A stretch of 64,000 bases of DNA from Chaenocephalus aceratus (lineage: Eukaryota; Chordata; Actinopteri; Perciformes; Channichthyidae): contig CM043798.1 in NCBI GenBank assembly GCA_023974075.1, positions 1,434,501-1,498,500 of the forward strand, given 5' to 3'. Numbering within the stretch: position 1 is the stretch's first letter; the number at the start of each line of letters is the position of its first letter. Positions 42,563 through 54,806 of the stretch are shown here, piece by piece. The notes under the pieces were generated by a model, which made no database searches, was not told the DNA's origin, and worked only from the letters and a program-made list of their open reading frames with translations. A program made the translations under genes and the position numbers.

Positions 42563-43549
42563 TGTTGTGCACAATAATGGAGGCCGATCTTGGAGAGAGA
42601 GTTAGAGGAAGAAGGTAAATGCAATATACTGTATTTTGTCTTCAGTGCCAATCAGTAACTATATGTTCATCTTCACTCTCAGTAAAGTCATTGTGTCTGA
42701 TACTGTTATGAGTATTGAGAATAAACCTATGTGTGTGTTTCCACATTGCATGTGTTCATTCGTAGTCCATATTTACAGCGTGCTCCAAATGCAAATGCCT
42801 AAAACTTTGACTTGAATGTCTTGTTTATTAATCAACTAATGGACAGTGTTTCAATTCAGTTCATGTAAGCCTTACACACACTCTTTTGAGCGTCTAGTGA
42901 TTATGGCCTGCATGTCTTTCTGTTCTAACTGAGCTGTCAGCTTCTTAGCAGTTTAGACAAACATCAAGTTCATAATGTAGAGACTAGTTGGACAAAAGAA
43001 TGCTTAACAACTGTTCCATTACTGAGTGAACTGTATGAGATATCGTTCTCCCGCTTGCTGCTGGGTGCAGTTGAAAGTAGGGCGACAGTTCTGTTCACAT
43101 CGCTGACATTTGTCACAGGTAAAACTTGCAGGTTTGCAACAAACATGACGTTGTTCAATGGTTGTCACACAGCGACAAGCTGGACACTGGATTTGCCGAC
43201 ACAGTACAAAACGGAAGTCAGCAAAATAAAGTTATGCACAGAGCTTGCATACTTGTATTAATCTCTATAAACGCATATCTGCATGTGAATGCAGAAATAA
43301 ACGTATCCTCGTCAGCATGGGTGTCCGGAAGCAGGGGGGCCAAGGGTCGTCAGACTTCTGGGTCTTTTACAGAATTGCCATTATATCCTCCTGTCTTTTA
43401 TTTTGAAATATATTCTTTAACTTCCGGTCCACCGGACTGCTTTTCTTCATTCTTCAATACAAAACGGAAACTTGAATGAAGTTGTTATTAAAACCAAAAT
43501 CAGACCGTTTTTTTTATTAGGTCTTCTTGTCATCCGTTTTTTGATTCAC

Positions 43550-43593
<44 letters not shown>

Positions 43594-43620
43594 AACGGGG
43601 AAATGGCTTTGGTTTACCGT
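42563..43620. repeat. Right ~1-kb inverted arm of the long element
   Basis: Counterpart of 39406-40460. It begins with the exon-end sequence GAGAGAGTTAGAGGAAGA and runs out to the AAAACGAAAA end repeats. It contains the CAACAA microsatellite at 43548-43593, which the left arm lacks. Confidence 0.85.
43548..43593. repeat. ACA trinucleotide microsatellite
   Basis: About fifteen CAA units lie within the outer end repeat of the long element. Confidence 0.9.
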
Positions 43621-44322
43621 TTTTTCGTTTTTAATTTAAAACGAAAAAAGGCTGGTATTTTCAGTTTTTGGTTAACGAAAAATCAAACTAACAAAACGTA
43701 CACTTACCTTTTTTAAATTATTTTTTCTCGTTATCCGTCTTTTCATTCAGACAACAAAAACGGAAAAACGGCTTTGGTTTTCCGTTTTTTCGTTTTAAAT
43801 AAAAAACGAAAAAAGGCTGGTATTTCCGTTTTTTGGCTTTTGTTTTAAACGAAAAATCAAACTGACAAAAAGTACACGGACCGTTATGTTCTGCATTGCA
43901 TAGGAAGGAACCCCAGTGTTTTTCAAATGTGTTGGCGCGAACTGCAAGCAAACAACGGTGTGTTGTCAGGACAATACTAGCTTCTGTTTGTGATTGAGTG
44001 CATTTTGCAGTCATAGTTATAACGTCTACTGAGCGGGGGGTTTGAAGCTACATCTGAGCGGGTTCAAACTTAACGGGCAGTCGTGTTAACGTCAACGCCG
44101 TCAACGTTAACGCCAGCCTAACGGCCCGTCCACACAGCGGCGTGCGTTGACGCTTGCCGGCGGGCGTGTCTGAAACTCCACCAACAACCAATCACATGAA
44201 TCTCCCGCCCCTGACACACAAGCAGCGGTTTGATTGGCTAGAGCTTGTACTGGCATATGATTGCATGATTGACGCTTTGACGCCTCGCCGAGGCGTCAAA
44301 AGCAAGCGGCAAACTGTGGGGT

Positions 44323-47030
44323 AGAGCCGTGAAGCCAATACGGAAGTGTCACACACCGCAGTTCATATATTGGCCGATAGGCGATGGCTGCAGAAAGGAG
44401 CAATTTCCATAGACCGCCATGTTAAAATGCCCAACTTTACAGCAGAAAAAAACATGTTTCTCTCCCTGGCTCCATACATTTTATTATCGATATAGTTAGA
44501 TTCCACCTTCATGATTATGGATCTGAGAGTGAATTGTTTTCTAACGCGACCCTTTTATTTATATTAGGTCTTAAAGTTTGGGCATAAATTAGGGCGTGGT
44601 CACAATGAGTGACGGCTCTGTCAAGTGCCTGCCGCTGCTAGCTTCTTGTCTCTCTGCTAGCTGCTCCGTGAAGCTACAGGGACTCTGCCTGCTCAGCTCA
44701 TCCACGAAACACAACTTGTAGCCGGCCGTGGTTGTTTGTTCTTCATGCTTATATATCGGACTATTGTGACTCGCTCTGCGGTTAAAACAGACGGTGCATG
44801 AATGCGGTAAGTGAAATTCGAGTGCTTTATTTATGTGTTAATGATTTTAATCAGCTACGTAATGAATGGTAAGGCTTGGGTTAGCATGTAAGCTAGTGGT
44901 AGCTACATCGGTGCTAACGATTGTAATCGTAGCCTCCAAGTTAAAATCATAGACTGTATATATAAAGATTAAAACGAAATAGACAAGTGTTAAGTGGGAT
45001 AATACTGTTGAACAAACGGCTTCTGTTTGAGGTTGATAAAATAAGGTTACATCCTTGTAACTTAGAGATATTTTATTATGTAGAAGGAACTGTATGCATC
45101 GCTAAGGTTAATTTAAATTGGCTATGCTCAAGTATGTAGACAAGTTAATGTCGAAGTAGTGTATGTGAAATCAACCTCACAATAAGATGTGTGTATATTA
45201 CAATTATTAATGTCATATTTCAAGATGATTACTTAGATATTACAAATGGTTGATTGAGCTGGAGTTCATTATCGAGCTTACGCCTTAACGTCACAGTCAT
45301 CTGAAGAACGAACCCAAACCTTGTTGTTTTTATTAATTGCATTACCAAATGGGTATCAAATAAACAGTAAGCATTGGTAACACAACTTCCAAAGTTACAG
45401 TAAAATAAAAAGGACCCTGACTCGGACAATACACAATCCAACATGTCCAACAGAAGAGAATCAGTTATATTGTTTGTACACATGGTACTTTACATATATA
45501 TCTGTTTGTTTAAGGTGTCCAGGTGATGCAGACAGGCTGGACCAGAGAGTGAGAGACAGAACTGGACTCCTCACAGCAGTGAACTTCAGCACAGGTACAA
45601 AGACTCTTTTTTTCTTACTGTACAAAGAATCAAGAAAGATATTGGTTTAAATGAATGAAGTATTGACTTGAATACACTGATATACATTCCATTACACAAT
45701 ACTAAATACTAGATCACCTACACATCAGTTAAGTTGAGGGGTTTTTCCATGCAAAAAGTTACATTTAGATATTTAGCAATATGACTTTGTCAGCTTTCTA
45801 ATGTAATGTATTGAAGGCAAAGATTTATCTCTCAATATTGTCTGTAAAAAACGTGGTAAAAGTGATTCTTTCAGTGAGACAACAGAGCAAGCTTCTACAG
45901 TTGCACTACGTTTTGATAACAGTTAAATATTATTTTGATAACATATATTTCAATGTTGATGAACTTCATACTGTTCATTCATAATCTGATTGTCTTTGTA
46001 GCTCATTGTTTAAATAAAAAAAAAACATTACAATTACAAAATAATGATATCTACAGCCCCTAAACACACAAACACACCGCTTTCATAAATAACACACTTG
46101 TTCTGCAATAATGTGTTTTATGTTTCCTGTCATTTTTGTTAGGAAAGGACATGCCTGAAAGACACGACATGTTCTCCTTCTCTGAGGGTCAAGAAGAACA
46201 TCCAAGAGGATCATTAAAAGCTGATGCTATGAGATGTTAAGACCAGTACAGGACATTCACTATAAACAACTTTTATTGTAAAAACAGTCAGCTGATCGAA
46301 TGCAGCTATTTCCACATCTACACTCCATCAGCTGATTATTTCTATTTGCCTCACTTTATGAGCTTCACATCACCTGTGCCTTGTACCGCAGTCAATACTA
46401 TTACTGTATAACTAATATCTCAGGTTAAGAGGCACATTCAAATAAAGATTGGTCTTTAAATACATTTTGTCTTTTGAATTGTTTGTCTAAAGTCAAGGAT
46501 CTAGAACTGGTACTTATTTTTAATGATAGTCTGGTTATTATGCTGTTGGCCTCACAGGTAAGAGCACTAACTAGCTACCATCACATGTACCTTAGCTTGA
46601 CTTAAATGTATTAAACGTATAGTTAAGTGATATCAAAATATAAATAACTAATGTCATGCAAACCTATTAATATTTGCTTGATTCCAGTGTTGAATTTAGC
46701 ACAATTGCATACAAACGTTAAGGGGTTTTAAGATTCTGAAGTATTATGCTAAAAACTCAATAACTTAGATTATTATTTATAGTTTTGCTGAATAGTTTCA
46801 TGGCTGCTTACCTTAGAAACGTAAAATGCGACGGCAGCGTGCAGATGGGGAGCATGTTAGCTTAGCTTGGTAGCTTCAGCTAGCTCTGGAACTTCCAGCT
46901 GGGTGGCAGCAGGTCCCGCCTCGGCTCCGCCTCTTTGCCCTTATTTGGAGCAGGCGGGAGTTGAACTCTGACGTCACTGTTGAGCCGTTAGTGGCCGACT
47001 CCGCCTACTAAGGGCTTCACGGCAACTCTG
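44323..47030. mobile_element. Nested element with AGAGCCGTGAAGCC ends
   Basis: AGAGCCGTGAAGCCAATACGG near 44323 and its partial complement GGGCTTCACGGCAACTCT near 47012 form inverted ends. Inside are splice-bounded segments and a polyadenylation signal but no long ORF. Target duplication not determined. Confidence 0.5.
44740..46446 (+). ncRNA. Possible three-exon non-coding transcript
   Basis: Exon 1 ends at 44806 with the strong donor GCG/GTAAGTG. Exon 2 is 45515-45594, between TTTAAG and CAG/GTACAA. Exon 3 starts at 46143 after TTTGTTAG and reaches an AATAAA at 46441. Exon 2 and 3 frames are short (exon 3 reads KDMPERHDMFSFSEGQEEHP before a stop), so either a small protein or a non-coding RNA is possible. 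The exon 1 start is unknown. Evidence is splice-site spacing alone. Confidence 0.3.
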
Positions 47031-47779
47031 CAGAATCCTATGGGTGACGTCACGGACCCTACGTCTATTTATATATACAGTCTATGGTCAAAAGTTGAAC
47101 ATTGCTCAACTTTTGACGCCAGATACGCCAGCAACACTCCACGTCGCTTCCCAAAATGCAGTTCAGCTAAAAGTGACGTCACCCCCATTCAAAGTGAATG
47201 GGGAAGCGTCAACGCACGCCGCTGTGTGGACGGGCCGTAAGGCACACCTGTGCAATAATCATGCTGTCTAATCAGCATCTTGATATGCCACACCTGTGAG
47301 GTGGATGGATTATCTCGGCAAAGGAGAAGTGCTCACTATCACAATTTTTTTCAGATTTGTGAACAATATTTGAGAGAAATAGTTATTTTGTGTATACAGT
47401 ATAGAAAATGTTTTAGATCTTTGAGTTCATCTCATGAAAAATGGGAGCAAAACCAAAAGTGTTGCATTTATATGTTTGTTCTGGGTATGTCCACAGCAGT
47501 GCATTGCTTTGCTGTGCTGGTTCTCCTCTCTGTTTCTCCAAACTGTAGCTCCTACAACCCCCCTTCAAACAATATGAACTATCCCCTAAAAGCAAGTCAA
47601 ATTGACATTACATTTATCTCCCCTTAACCTGCAAATCCACATACATACATTTATGTATTGATGGTGAGCAATTTAACAGACCTTAAAATGTAATAACATG
47701 TGTGCTAAAATTGTTTTGTGAAATGTTTCAGGAAGACAAGTCTTAATTTAGTTTGAATTGTGTTTTTCTTCTTTTTTAG

Positions 47780-48238
47780 GTCGATCATGCTGAGTGTGGA
47801 TCGAAACATCGTACAGGACAACATCCCCTCCTTGGTTTCTGCCCTGTCCCTGATGTTTGGGAGCTATTATTGCTTCAACATCGCCTACCCGTCAGAGCTG
47901 GCATCCACCCTGGAGTTTGTCCAGAGGTATGTGTTTTTTGGGATTGGCTTTATCCAACAATTTCTTTTATTAAACTGCAACAAATCTAAAGCAGCTGCTT
48001 CAGTGAATTGGGGGTTAAGATAATTGTCATTTTGGCTTCAAAATAATAAGATTGATGTGAAGTTTTTTGTTGTTAGGCAAGCTATTTTATTATTAATTCT
48101 GTTGTTTGTATTTTTATTTGAAGGTGTTTTTTCTCCATCAACCCAGTGAAGAAGACACGCGCATCCCGTCTTCAGGTGAACCCGAGAGTCCTCACCTTGA
48201 TACAGGAACTTTCGGACCATGAGTGGCGTGATGTCTGA
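47780..48238 (+). pseudogene. Last two exons of a fish multicopy SAMD3-like/transposon-linked gene
   Basis: Exon 47780-47926 reads IMLSVDRNIVQDNIPSLVSA, LSLMFGSYYCFNIAYPSELA and STLEFVQR with proper AG and GT borders. Exon 48124-48238 reads CFFSINPVKKTRASRLQVNP, RVLTLIQELSDHEWRDV and a stop. The two join in frame at an arginine codon. I recognise this as the C-terminus of a protein family present in many copies in fish, whose function is not known. No upstream exons were found in the window, because a TIR element occupies the neighbouring 3 kb. It is probably a fragment, although both exons are undamaged. Confidence 0.6.
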
Positions 48239-48587
48239 ATATGGACAGTAAGATCAATGGCATGTGCCCAAGTTACAGTTTGTTTGATTGTTTAAATCGT
48301 AGTTAAAATTTGAAGTGCCTTTTTTTTAATGTTCTTTTAACTCATTTTAAAAAATGCAATATGTAACTCTCAAAATGTCAAACTATTCTTTTAAGGTCAT
48401 TGTAGCCACTCTCGCGGTTTGCTGTTACAAAGTGAAGTTGCTTAAACAATCTTCATGTGGATGTAAAAGCTCAGGACATTACTGTTGAGTGTAAAAATGT
48501 TGACGTGTTTTGTTTTCCACTTGGGTTTTTGCTTCTGAAGTGAAGGGTCTCTGCTGACCCTACCTCTTCTTCACCTATCTCACTTAA

Positions 48588-49206
48588 GGCCCTGACACAC
48601 CAACCCGATTTTGGGAGTCAGAGGCCGTCAGAGGCTGTCGGGCATTCGCGGCGCCGTAGTCAGGTTGGTGTGTCCCGCACCGTCGACCGTGACACGCCTT
48701 ATTTGGACTGCCAGACCCGATGCATGGCCGATTCAACATGTTGAATCGGCCATGCATCGGGTCTGGCAGTCGGACCAAATAATCACTCTGATTGGCTGTT
48801 CAGCTAGCGAATCAGTGCATGAGAAGCGAAGCGGAAGTGAGGGACGTAAACAAACGATTTAAGAAGGCACACACAGACTGCTATTCATTTTCATCTCATC
48901 ATGGCGATCTGGAATGATGCAAACGAAGACCTGCTCATCACCTTGATCCAGGAGAGGCCAGCTCTGTATGATATTACGGAGAAAAGATACTCTTCTTCTT
49001 CTCTGTCTTCCGGTTGTTGCCTCTTTTGAATGACGAATACACACTACCGCCGCCTGCTGGTAAGGAGAGTTATTGCCACTCACGCACTGAAGTCGGTGCG
49101 GTGTGTTCCCGTGCGACACATGGCCAAAATGCAGGAGAACACGGCCAGGCAACAGCCGACTTCAGCGTCGGCTAGTCCTCTGGTGACTGCTTGGTGTGTC
49201 AGGGCC
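48588..49206. mobile_element. TTAA-target element, 619 bp (TIR GGCCCTGACACACCAA)
   Basis: GGCCCTGACACACCAA and TTGGTGTGTCAGGGCC are flanked by TTAA (48584-48587 and 49207-49210). Inside is a perfect 66-bp palindrome. The remaining sequence includes ATGGCGATCTGGAATGATGC, which could be the start of a former ORF. It is non-autonomous; the superfamily is piggyBac- or Kolobok-like by target only. Confidence 0.88.
48706..48771. repeat. Perfect 66-bp palindrome without spacer
   Basis: The 33 bases starting GACTGCCAGACCCGATGCAT are followed directly by their exact reverse complement. It could extrude as a cruciform. It lies 118 bases from the left end of the TTAA element. Confidence 0.97.
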
Positions 49207-49210
49207 TTAA

Positions 49211-50215
<1,005 letters not shown>

Positions 50216-50602
50216 CGCCTTGGTGACTGGACATCTCCTTCATAAAACTAATAAAAGGGGGAGTAATCGGGCAGTTCGATGTGTGTGTGTGTAGAGGTGT
50301 GTGTGTGTGTGTGGTTAACACGTAGCAGCCTGTAGTCACTCGCTGTTCTGATGAAGGTAAACACAGCGAAGGCGGTGCGTAAAAAGGCACAGCTCTCGGC
50401 GCGCTGGTGCTGCACTTCTCAGAAGCGGTTGTTACACGTCCCGCTGCCTCCTGATGCTGCCTGCAGCCATTTCATGAAGTGAAGGAGGTTTTCCTTCTAT
50501 AAAACAGCTGCGGGCAGCAGATACCGTGAGAGTCCCGGACATGAATTCATAGATCAAGGCAGACTGGTTTACTCTCCTGTTTGCCAATCCGGTGCTTAAA
50601 CA

Positions 50603-50727
50603 AAGGCAAGTTTATTTATATAGCACTTTTCAACACAAGGCAATTCAAAGTGCTTTACAAAAAAATGAAAGACATTAAGAAAATGGCATTTAAAATCAGT
50701 CATTAAAAAGAAAAGCTAATAAAATAA
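50603..50727 (-). mobile_element. 3-prime tail of an L2-type LINE
   Basis: Read on the minus strand it contains AGCTTTTCTTTTTAATGACT, TTAATGTCTTTCATTTTTTT and CACTTTGAATTGCC. It matches the 3-prime untranslated region of the LINE at 59311-60557. Only the last ~125 bases are present, as expected for severe 5-prime truncation. Confidence 0.85.
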
Positions 50728-51663
50728 ACATAGAGCTCTACACCCCTGGCCGACATGTCCTTAAAATGAAGTCCGAGTTTGAAATATATCTCAAATAATG
50801 TATGCACTGCCATTTCCCCACAAAAACATAACAGTCTGCAATTAAACGGTTGTCTCCTGTGTGCTCCTCTTCCTATTTGGCGCACCGGTAACTTTCTTGT
50901 GCCCACAAGAGGCTGAGACCAGCCGCCGAATCCCTCGGAACATCATAAAAGCCATTTTCAACGGTTATCTGGTGAAAGATTAACTAGGCTACTGGATGAA
51001 ATAATATGTCTGGTAGGCTATAGGTGCGAACATTAAACACTTTTTGAAAAAAATATTATGATAAAATATTTTTATATATTTATAATTCTGCAAATATTAC
51101 GATAAACTCACAGCTATTTCGCGGCCCGGCAGTAACACCTCCGCGGACCGGGGGTTGGGAACCCCTGTGATAGATAACATAATTACATCATGCTCAAGCC
51201 CATGCCCTAAAATCTAAGTCAAATAAGTGTAATTTATTTTGTGACAAACGAACGTTTTCGTAGTTTGACGAGGCAATCAATGGCAATGATAACTGTCTAA
51301 TACTATCTTTTTAGCTAACTTACCAATGTGGCTAACATCTGCAATATACATTTTGTCAATAATTATTTATATTACTGTACTATTACATGTTAATAAAATA
51401 TTAAAAAAAATTATATTTTATAAACAAAAAAGTAGTTTGAGATGATGCTTAATTTTATTTAATATTAATTATTGTCATTTATTTTGTTTATTGTTCTCAT
51501 TGTTTAAAAGTTTGTGTTATGGTTCTGGTGTGAAATAAAGCACAATAATTACATTTAAGACTGTTTCCCTTTTTTTAAGAAAAGTATCGAAAAAGAATCG
51601 GAATCGCAATTCTTGACTTGATATCGGTATCGAAACCAAAATGTTGGTATCGTGACAACACTA
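50728..51663. other. Gene-free interval with two orphan transposon ends
   Basis: GGGGGTTGGGAACCCCTG near 51148-51168 is a hAT-type right end whose left end was not identified. ATCGGTATCG...TATCGTGACAACACTA at 51623-51662 is the end of another fish hAT family. No gene supported. Confidence 0.4.
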
Positions 51664-51665
51664 CA

Positions 51666-51862
51666 GGTGGTGCAGTGGTCTGTGCATCTGATCATCAGAT
51701 CAAGGGGGGTGCTGGGGAACTCCAGTTCGAAACCCGCTCCTGCCCCCACTGCGTCAGGCCGTTGTGTCCTTGGGCAAGACACTTCACCCGGAGTTGCTAC
51801 TGTGGGTATTGTCCACAGTACATGTATGATACTAATGTGTACTTGTAAAAGCGCCTCGATGA
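51666..51862 (+). mobile_element. tRNA-derived SINE, first of two adjacent
   Basis: GGTGGTGCAGTGGTC (box A-like), GATCATCAGATCAAGG and AGTTCGAAACCCGC (box B) precede GTGTCCTTGGGCAAGACAC and a decayed tail. Family shared with 4180-4432. Confidence 0.85.
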
Positions 51863-51878
51863 CCTCGAGGCGTGAAGA

Positions 51879-52086
51879 TGGACGGTGTGGCGCAGTGCGC
51901 TGTGCAATGATCATCAGATCAAGGGGTGAAATCCGCCGCTGCTGCATCTGTAAAGCCGTTGTGTCCTTGGGCAAGACCCTTCACCTGAACTTGCTCCTGT
52001 GCATGTATACAAAAATGTGTGTATTTGTAAAGCGCTTTGAGCACTGGAAAAAGCGCTATAATAAATGTAAGGAATTATTATTATTA
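51879..52086 (+). mobile_element. tRNA-derived SINE, second of two adjacent
   Basis: The head GTGTGGCGCAGTGCGCTGTG carries the same GATCATCAGATCAAGG. It retains a full tail TGTAAAGCGCTTTGAGCACT and an ATT repeat. The box B region is shortened (GTGAAATCCGCC). It abuts the BEL/Pao remnant. Confidence 0.8.
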
Positions 52087-52117
52087 GCCAGCCAGTATTC
52101 TATTGCAAACAATGGGG

Positions 52118-52860
52118 CAAAAGAAAATTGTGAGTACCGATGTATTGTCTCACTTGGAAGTGTCTGGCATGGATAGGGATGATTTTATGGAACTGCCCAA
52201 TGTCTTGACCCAAAGAGTTATGCCAGAGTCACGTGTGAACATCCCACGACAGGATGATGTGTACTAATGGCCGTACTTGAGTAACATAAAGCTGCACGAC
52301 TTGAATGCAGATGTGGATTTGCTCATCGGAACTGATGCAGCAAAAGTGATGGAACCACGGGAGCTGATCAACAGCCAAGACGAAGGCCCATACGCAGTCA
52401 GAACAAGAGTCGGCTGGGTCATTAACGGAGCACTTAGGAGTGGAAGTAACGGCAGAGTTAAGACTGGCTGCTCTGTTGTCACAACAAACCGCATATCTGT
52501 GGAACATCTGGAAGAGATGCTCATTAAGCAATACAACCATGATTGTAATGAAAACACATCAGAGGGGCAATTGGAAATGTCAAGAGAGGACATTACATTC
52601 ACGAATATAATGAGAAGTACTACAGAGCTGAAAAATGGACATTATTACATTGACTTACCTTTCAGAGAAGAGGAACCGGTATTGCTAAATAACCGCTGTG
52701 TTGCAGAGCAGCGACTTCAAGGCCTGAAGAGGACATTTGAAAAGAACATCAAGTTTAAAGAGGAGTGCACCTCATTCATCAATGATATGCTGGTTCAAGG
52801 TTATGCTGAAGTTGTACCCATTGAACAGCTGGAACAAGATGAGGGAAGAGTGTGGTCCAT
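52118..52860 (+). pseudogene. BEL/Pao protease end and RT start
   Basis: After a stretch VSTDVLSHLEVSGMDRDDF an in-frame TAA at 52265 breaks the protein. It continues with DLLIGTDAAKVMEPRELINS and GPYAVRTRVGWVING, the block after the aspartic protease in BEL/Pao. The connector LEMSREDITFTNIMRS and the beginning of the RT domain with RTFEKNIKFKEECTSFINDM follow. A one-base shift near 52862 moves the reading to the next segment. Confidence 0.8.
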
Positions 52861-52861
52861 T

Positions 52862-53670
52862 CCCACCATGGAGTACATCACCCCACCAGAGGAAAGCTGA
52901 GGGTTGTATATGACTGTGGAGCCTCATACAAAGGAACATCTCTGAACTGTCAGCTCTTGCAGGGCCCCGATCCCACCAACACTCTTATGGGGGTCCTCAT
53001 TCGCTTCAGAAAGGAGCCTGTCGCAGTCATGGCTGACATCCAGGCCATGTTTCATCAGCTGCGGGTGCCTGATAAACATGTGAACTTTCTTCGCTTTCTT
53101 TGGTGGCCTCAGGGCAACACTGACCAGGAACCAGCAGAATATGGAACGAGGGTACACTTGTTTGGAGCTGTTTCGTCCCCCAGCTGCGCCAATTACGCCT
53201 TGAGGCGAACTGCAGAGGACAATGCAGCTCACTTCCCTCCTGAAGTGATCAAAACAGTCAATCACAACTTTTATGTAGACGACTGCCTGAAGTCTACAGC
53301 CTCGGAGGGAGATGCAATTAAGCTTGTAAAGGATTTGACTCTGCTCTGTAGTCAGGGAGGATTCAACTTCCAAAAATGGGTGACAACCAGCCGTTGTGTC
53401 TTGACGTCAATCCCAGGGGACATCAGAGCAACAGAGATGAGAGAGCTGGATTTGGACACAGATCACCTGCCTATGGAAAGAGCACTTGGACTGCAATGGT
53501 GCGTGGAGTCCGACCAGTTCAGCTTTAGGACTTCATTACAGCCACGCCCACAGACCAGGAGAGGTATCTTGTCGGTGGTCAGCTCTCTGTATAACCCTAT
53601 AGGATTTTTGGCTCCTTTTACAATGCCAGCCAAGTTACTGTTGCAGGAGCTTTGCTTTGAAGTGGGATGA
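52862..53670 (+). pseudogene. BEL/Pao reverse transcriptase core
   Basis: Blocks seen are GKLRVVYDCGASYKGTSLN, PVAVMADIQAMFHQLRVP (first aspartate), FGAVSSPSCANYALRRTA and HNFYVDDCLKS (catalytic YVDD). The thumb/connection region with LGLQWCVESDQFSF and SLYNPIGFLAPFTMPAKLLL follows. The frame ends at 53670, where a shift interrupts the RT-RNase H connection. Confidence 0.88.
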
Positions 53671-53716
53671 ACACATTTGAACACATTTCCCCCTCCTTCT
53701 CCAAACAGTGGTCTGA

Positions 53717-54130
53717 TTGGCTGAGCGACCTCCAAAGGATGAGTGTATTCAGGGTGGAACGCTGTATCAAAACCCTGGCAATAAGGTGCATGTTTCATTT
53801 CTTACTGGAAAGGCCAGAGTTGCACCTCTGAAGCACATCACTGTTCTTCGTTTCGAGCTCACAGTCCTCGCTGTCAGAATGGATGGAATGCTTCAAAGGG
53901 AACTACAATGGCAACTGGAGAAGTCAGTGTTTTGGACCGATAGCACGACTGTCATCAAATACATCTCCAATGAAACCAAACGTTTTCATACGTTTGTTGC
54001 CAACCGAGTCACTGTGATCAGAGAAGCTACAGATGTTGACCAGTGGAAGTATGTGGGCTCCAAGGCCAATCCTGCTGACGAAGCCTCACGTGGATTAAGA
54101 GCCGAAGAATTTCTCACACATGGAAAATGA
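53717..54130 (+). pseudogene. BEL/Pao RNase H
   Basis: KARVAPLKHITVLRFELTVL (with the E block), SVFWTDSTTVIKYISNETKR and VGSKANPADEASRGL are the RNase H blocks of BEL/Pao. The frame terminates at 54130 just before a further indel. Confidence 0.82.
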
Positions 54131-54185
54131 ATGAAAAGGCCCAGAATTCCTGTATCTGCCTGAGAGTGAGTGGCCTACACTGGAC

Positions 54186-54806
54186 ATGGATTCAGTGATT
54201 CCCACTGATGACCCGGAGGTCAAAAGAGAAGCAGCAGTGAATGCCATTGTTAAGGATTCAGAAAATCCAACAGACCATCTCATCAACTACTTCTCATCTT
54301 GGAAGAAGCTTAAAACGTCTGTTGCCTGGTTTCTTGAACTTAAAAGACTTCTGTTGCTTCTGAGTCAAAAGAAAAAGGAACTTAAAGCTACCGAAGGTGA
54401 CAAGGATGCAGTAGTTAAAAGTACAGTTGAACAGAAACTTAAGAGCTTCAAAATCACACTCGGTGGAAAACATTTGACTCCAGAAGATTGTGATGAAGCA
54501 GAGAAGGCAATCATTCATTTGGTTCAGAAACACAGGTTCAAAAGGGAAATTGCCTCCCTCAAACATGGCTCAAATATTGTCTCCAAGGACAGTCCACTGT
54601 ACAAGCTAGACCCCATACTGGAGGATGACATTCTCAGAGTTGGTGGTCGTTTGCACAAGTCTGCATTCCCATCAGAAACAAAGCATCCTGTTATTCTTTC
54701 CAAAGACCTGCATGTCTCCCAGCTCCTTTTACGTCATATCCATCAACCACTAGGACACGCTGGGAGGACCACATGTTGTCCAGACTTCGACAGAGGTACT
54801 GGATAA
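54186..54806 (+). pseudogene. BEL/Pao integrase zinc-binding region
   Basis: Between the RNase H and the integrase lies a charged linker. Then IIHLVQKHRFKREIASLK, LDPILEDDILRVGGRLHKSA and KHPVILSKDLHVSQLLLRHI, with the H-x3-H pair near HIHQPLGHAG. The second cysteine pair is in the next frame (CMVC), reached after a shift near 54780. Confidence 0.8.

Larger units (their letters stand above)
30849..43882. mobile_element. Long element with repeated inverted ends (GGTCCGTGTACGTTTTGT)
   Basis: The left end begins GGTCCGTGTACGTTTTGTTA and the right end is its complement ending GTACACGGACC. Each end carries two copies of a unit built from AAAACGAAAA and CGTTTT motifs (CCAAAGCCGTTTTCC, GGATAACGAG). 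Inside these, arms of about 1 kb (39406-40460 and 42563-43620) are inverted copies of each other. Without the 8.3-kb TTAA insertion in its left end, the element is about 4.7 kb. A convincing target duplication is not visible. The layout resembles foldback-type transposons. The central region carries pieces of a spliced gene. Confidence 0.65.
44122..47237. mobile_element. PIF/Harbinger-like element with perfect 34-bp TIRs
   Basis: The ends CGGCCCGTCCACACAGCGGC... are identical over 34 bases in inverted orientation and flanked by TAA (44119-44121 and 47238-47240), a Harbinger-type target. It shares TIR core (CACGGCGGCGT/CAGCGGCGTGCGTTG), GATTGGCTAGAGCTTGTACTG and a CAAAAGTTGAACATTGCTCA stem with the 646-bp element at 6948-7593. 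Here, however, 2.7 kb of another element (44323-47030) lies inside. No transposase is recognised. Confidence 0.82.

Noticed and set aside
51663..52086. tRNA gene
   Set aside because: Boxes A and B are present, but no cloverleaf or acceptor stem pairs. The 3-prime body and AT-rich tail identify SINEs.
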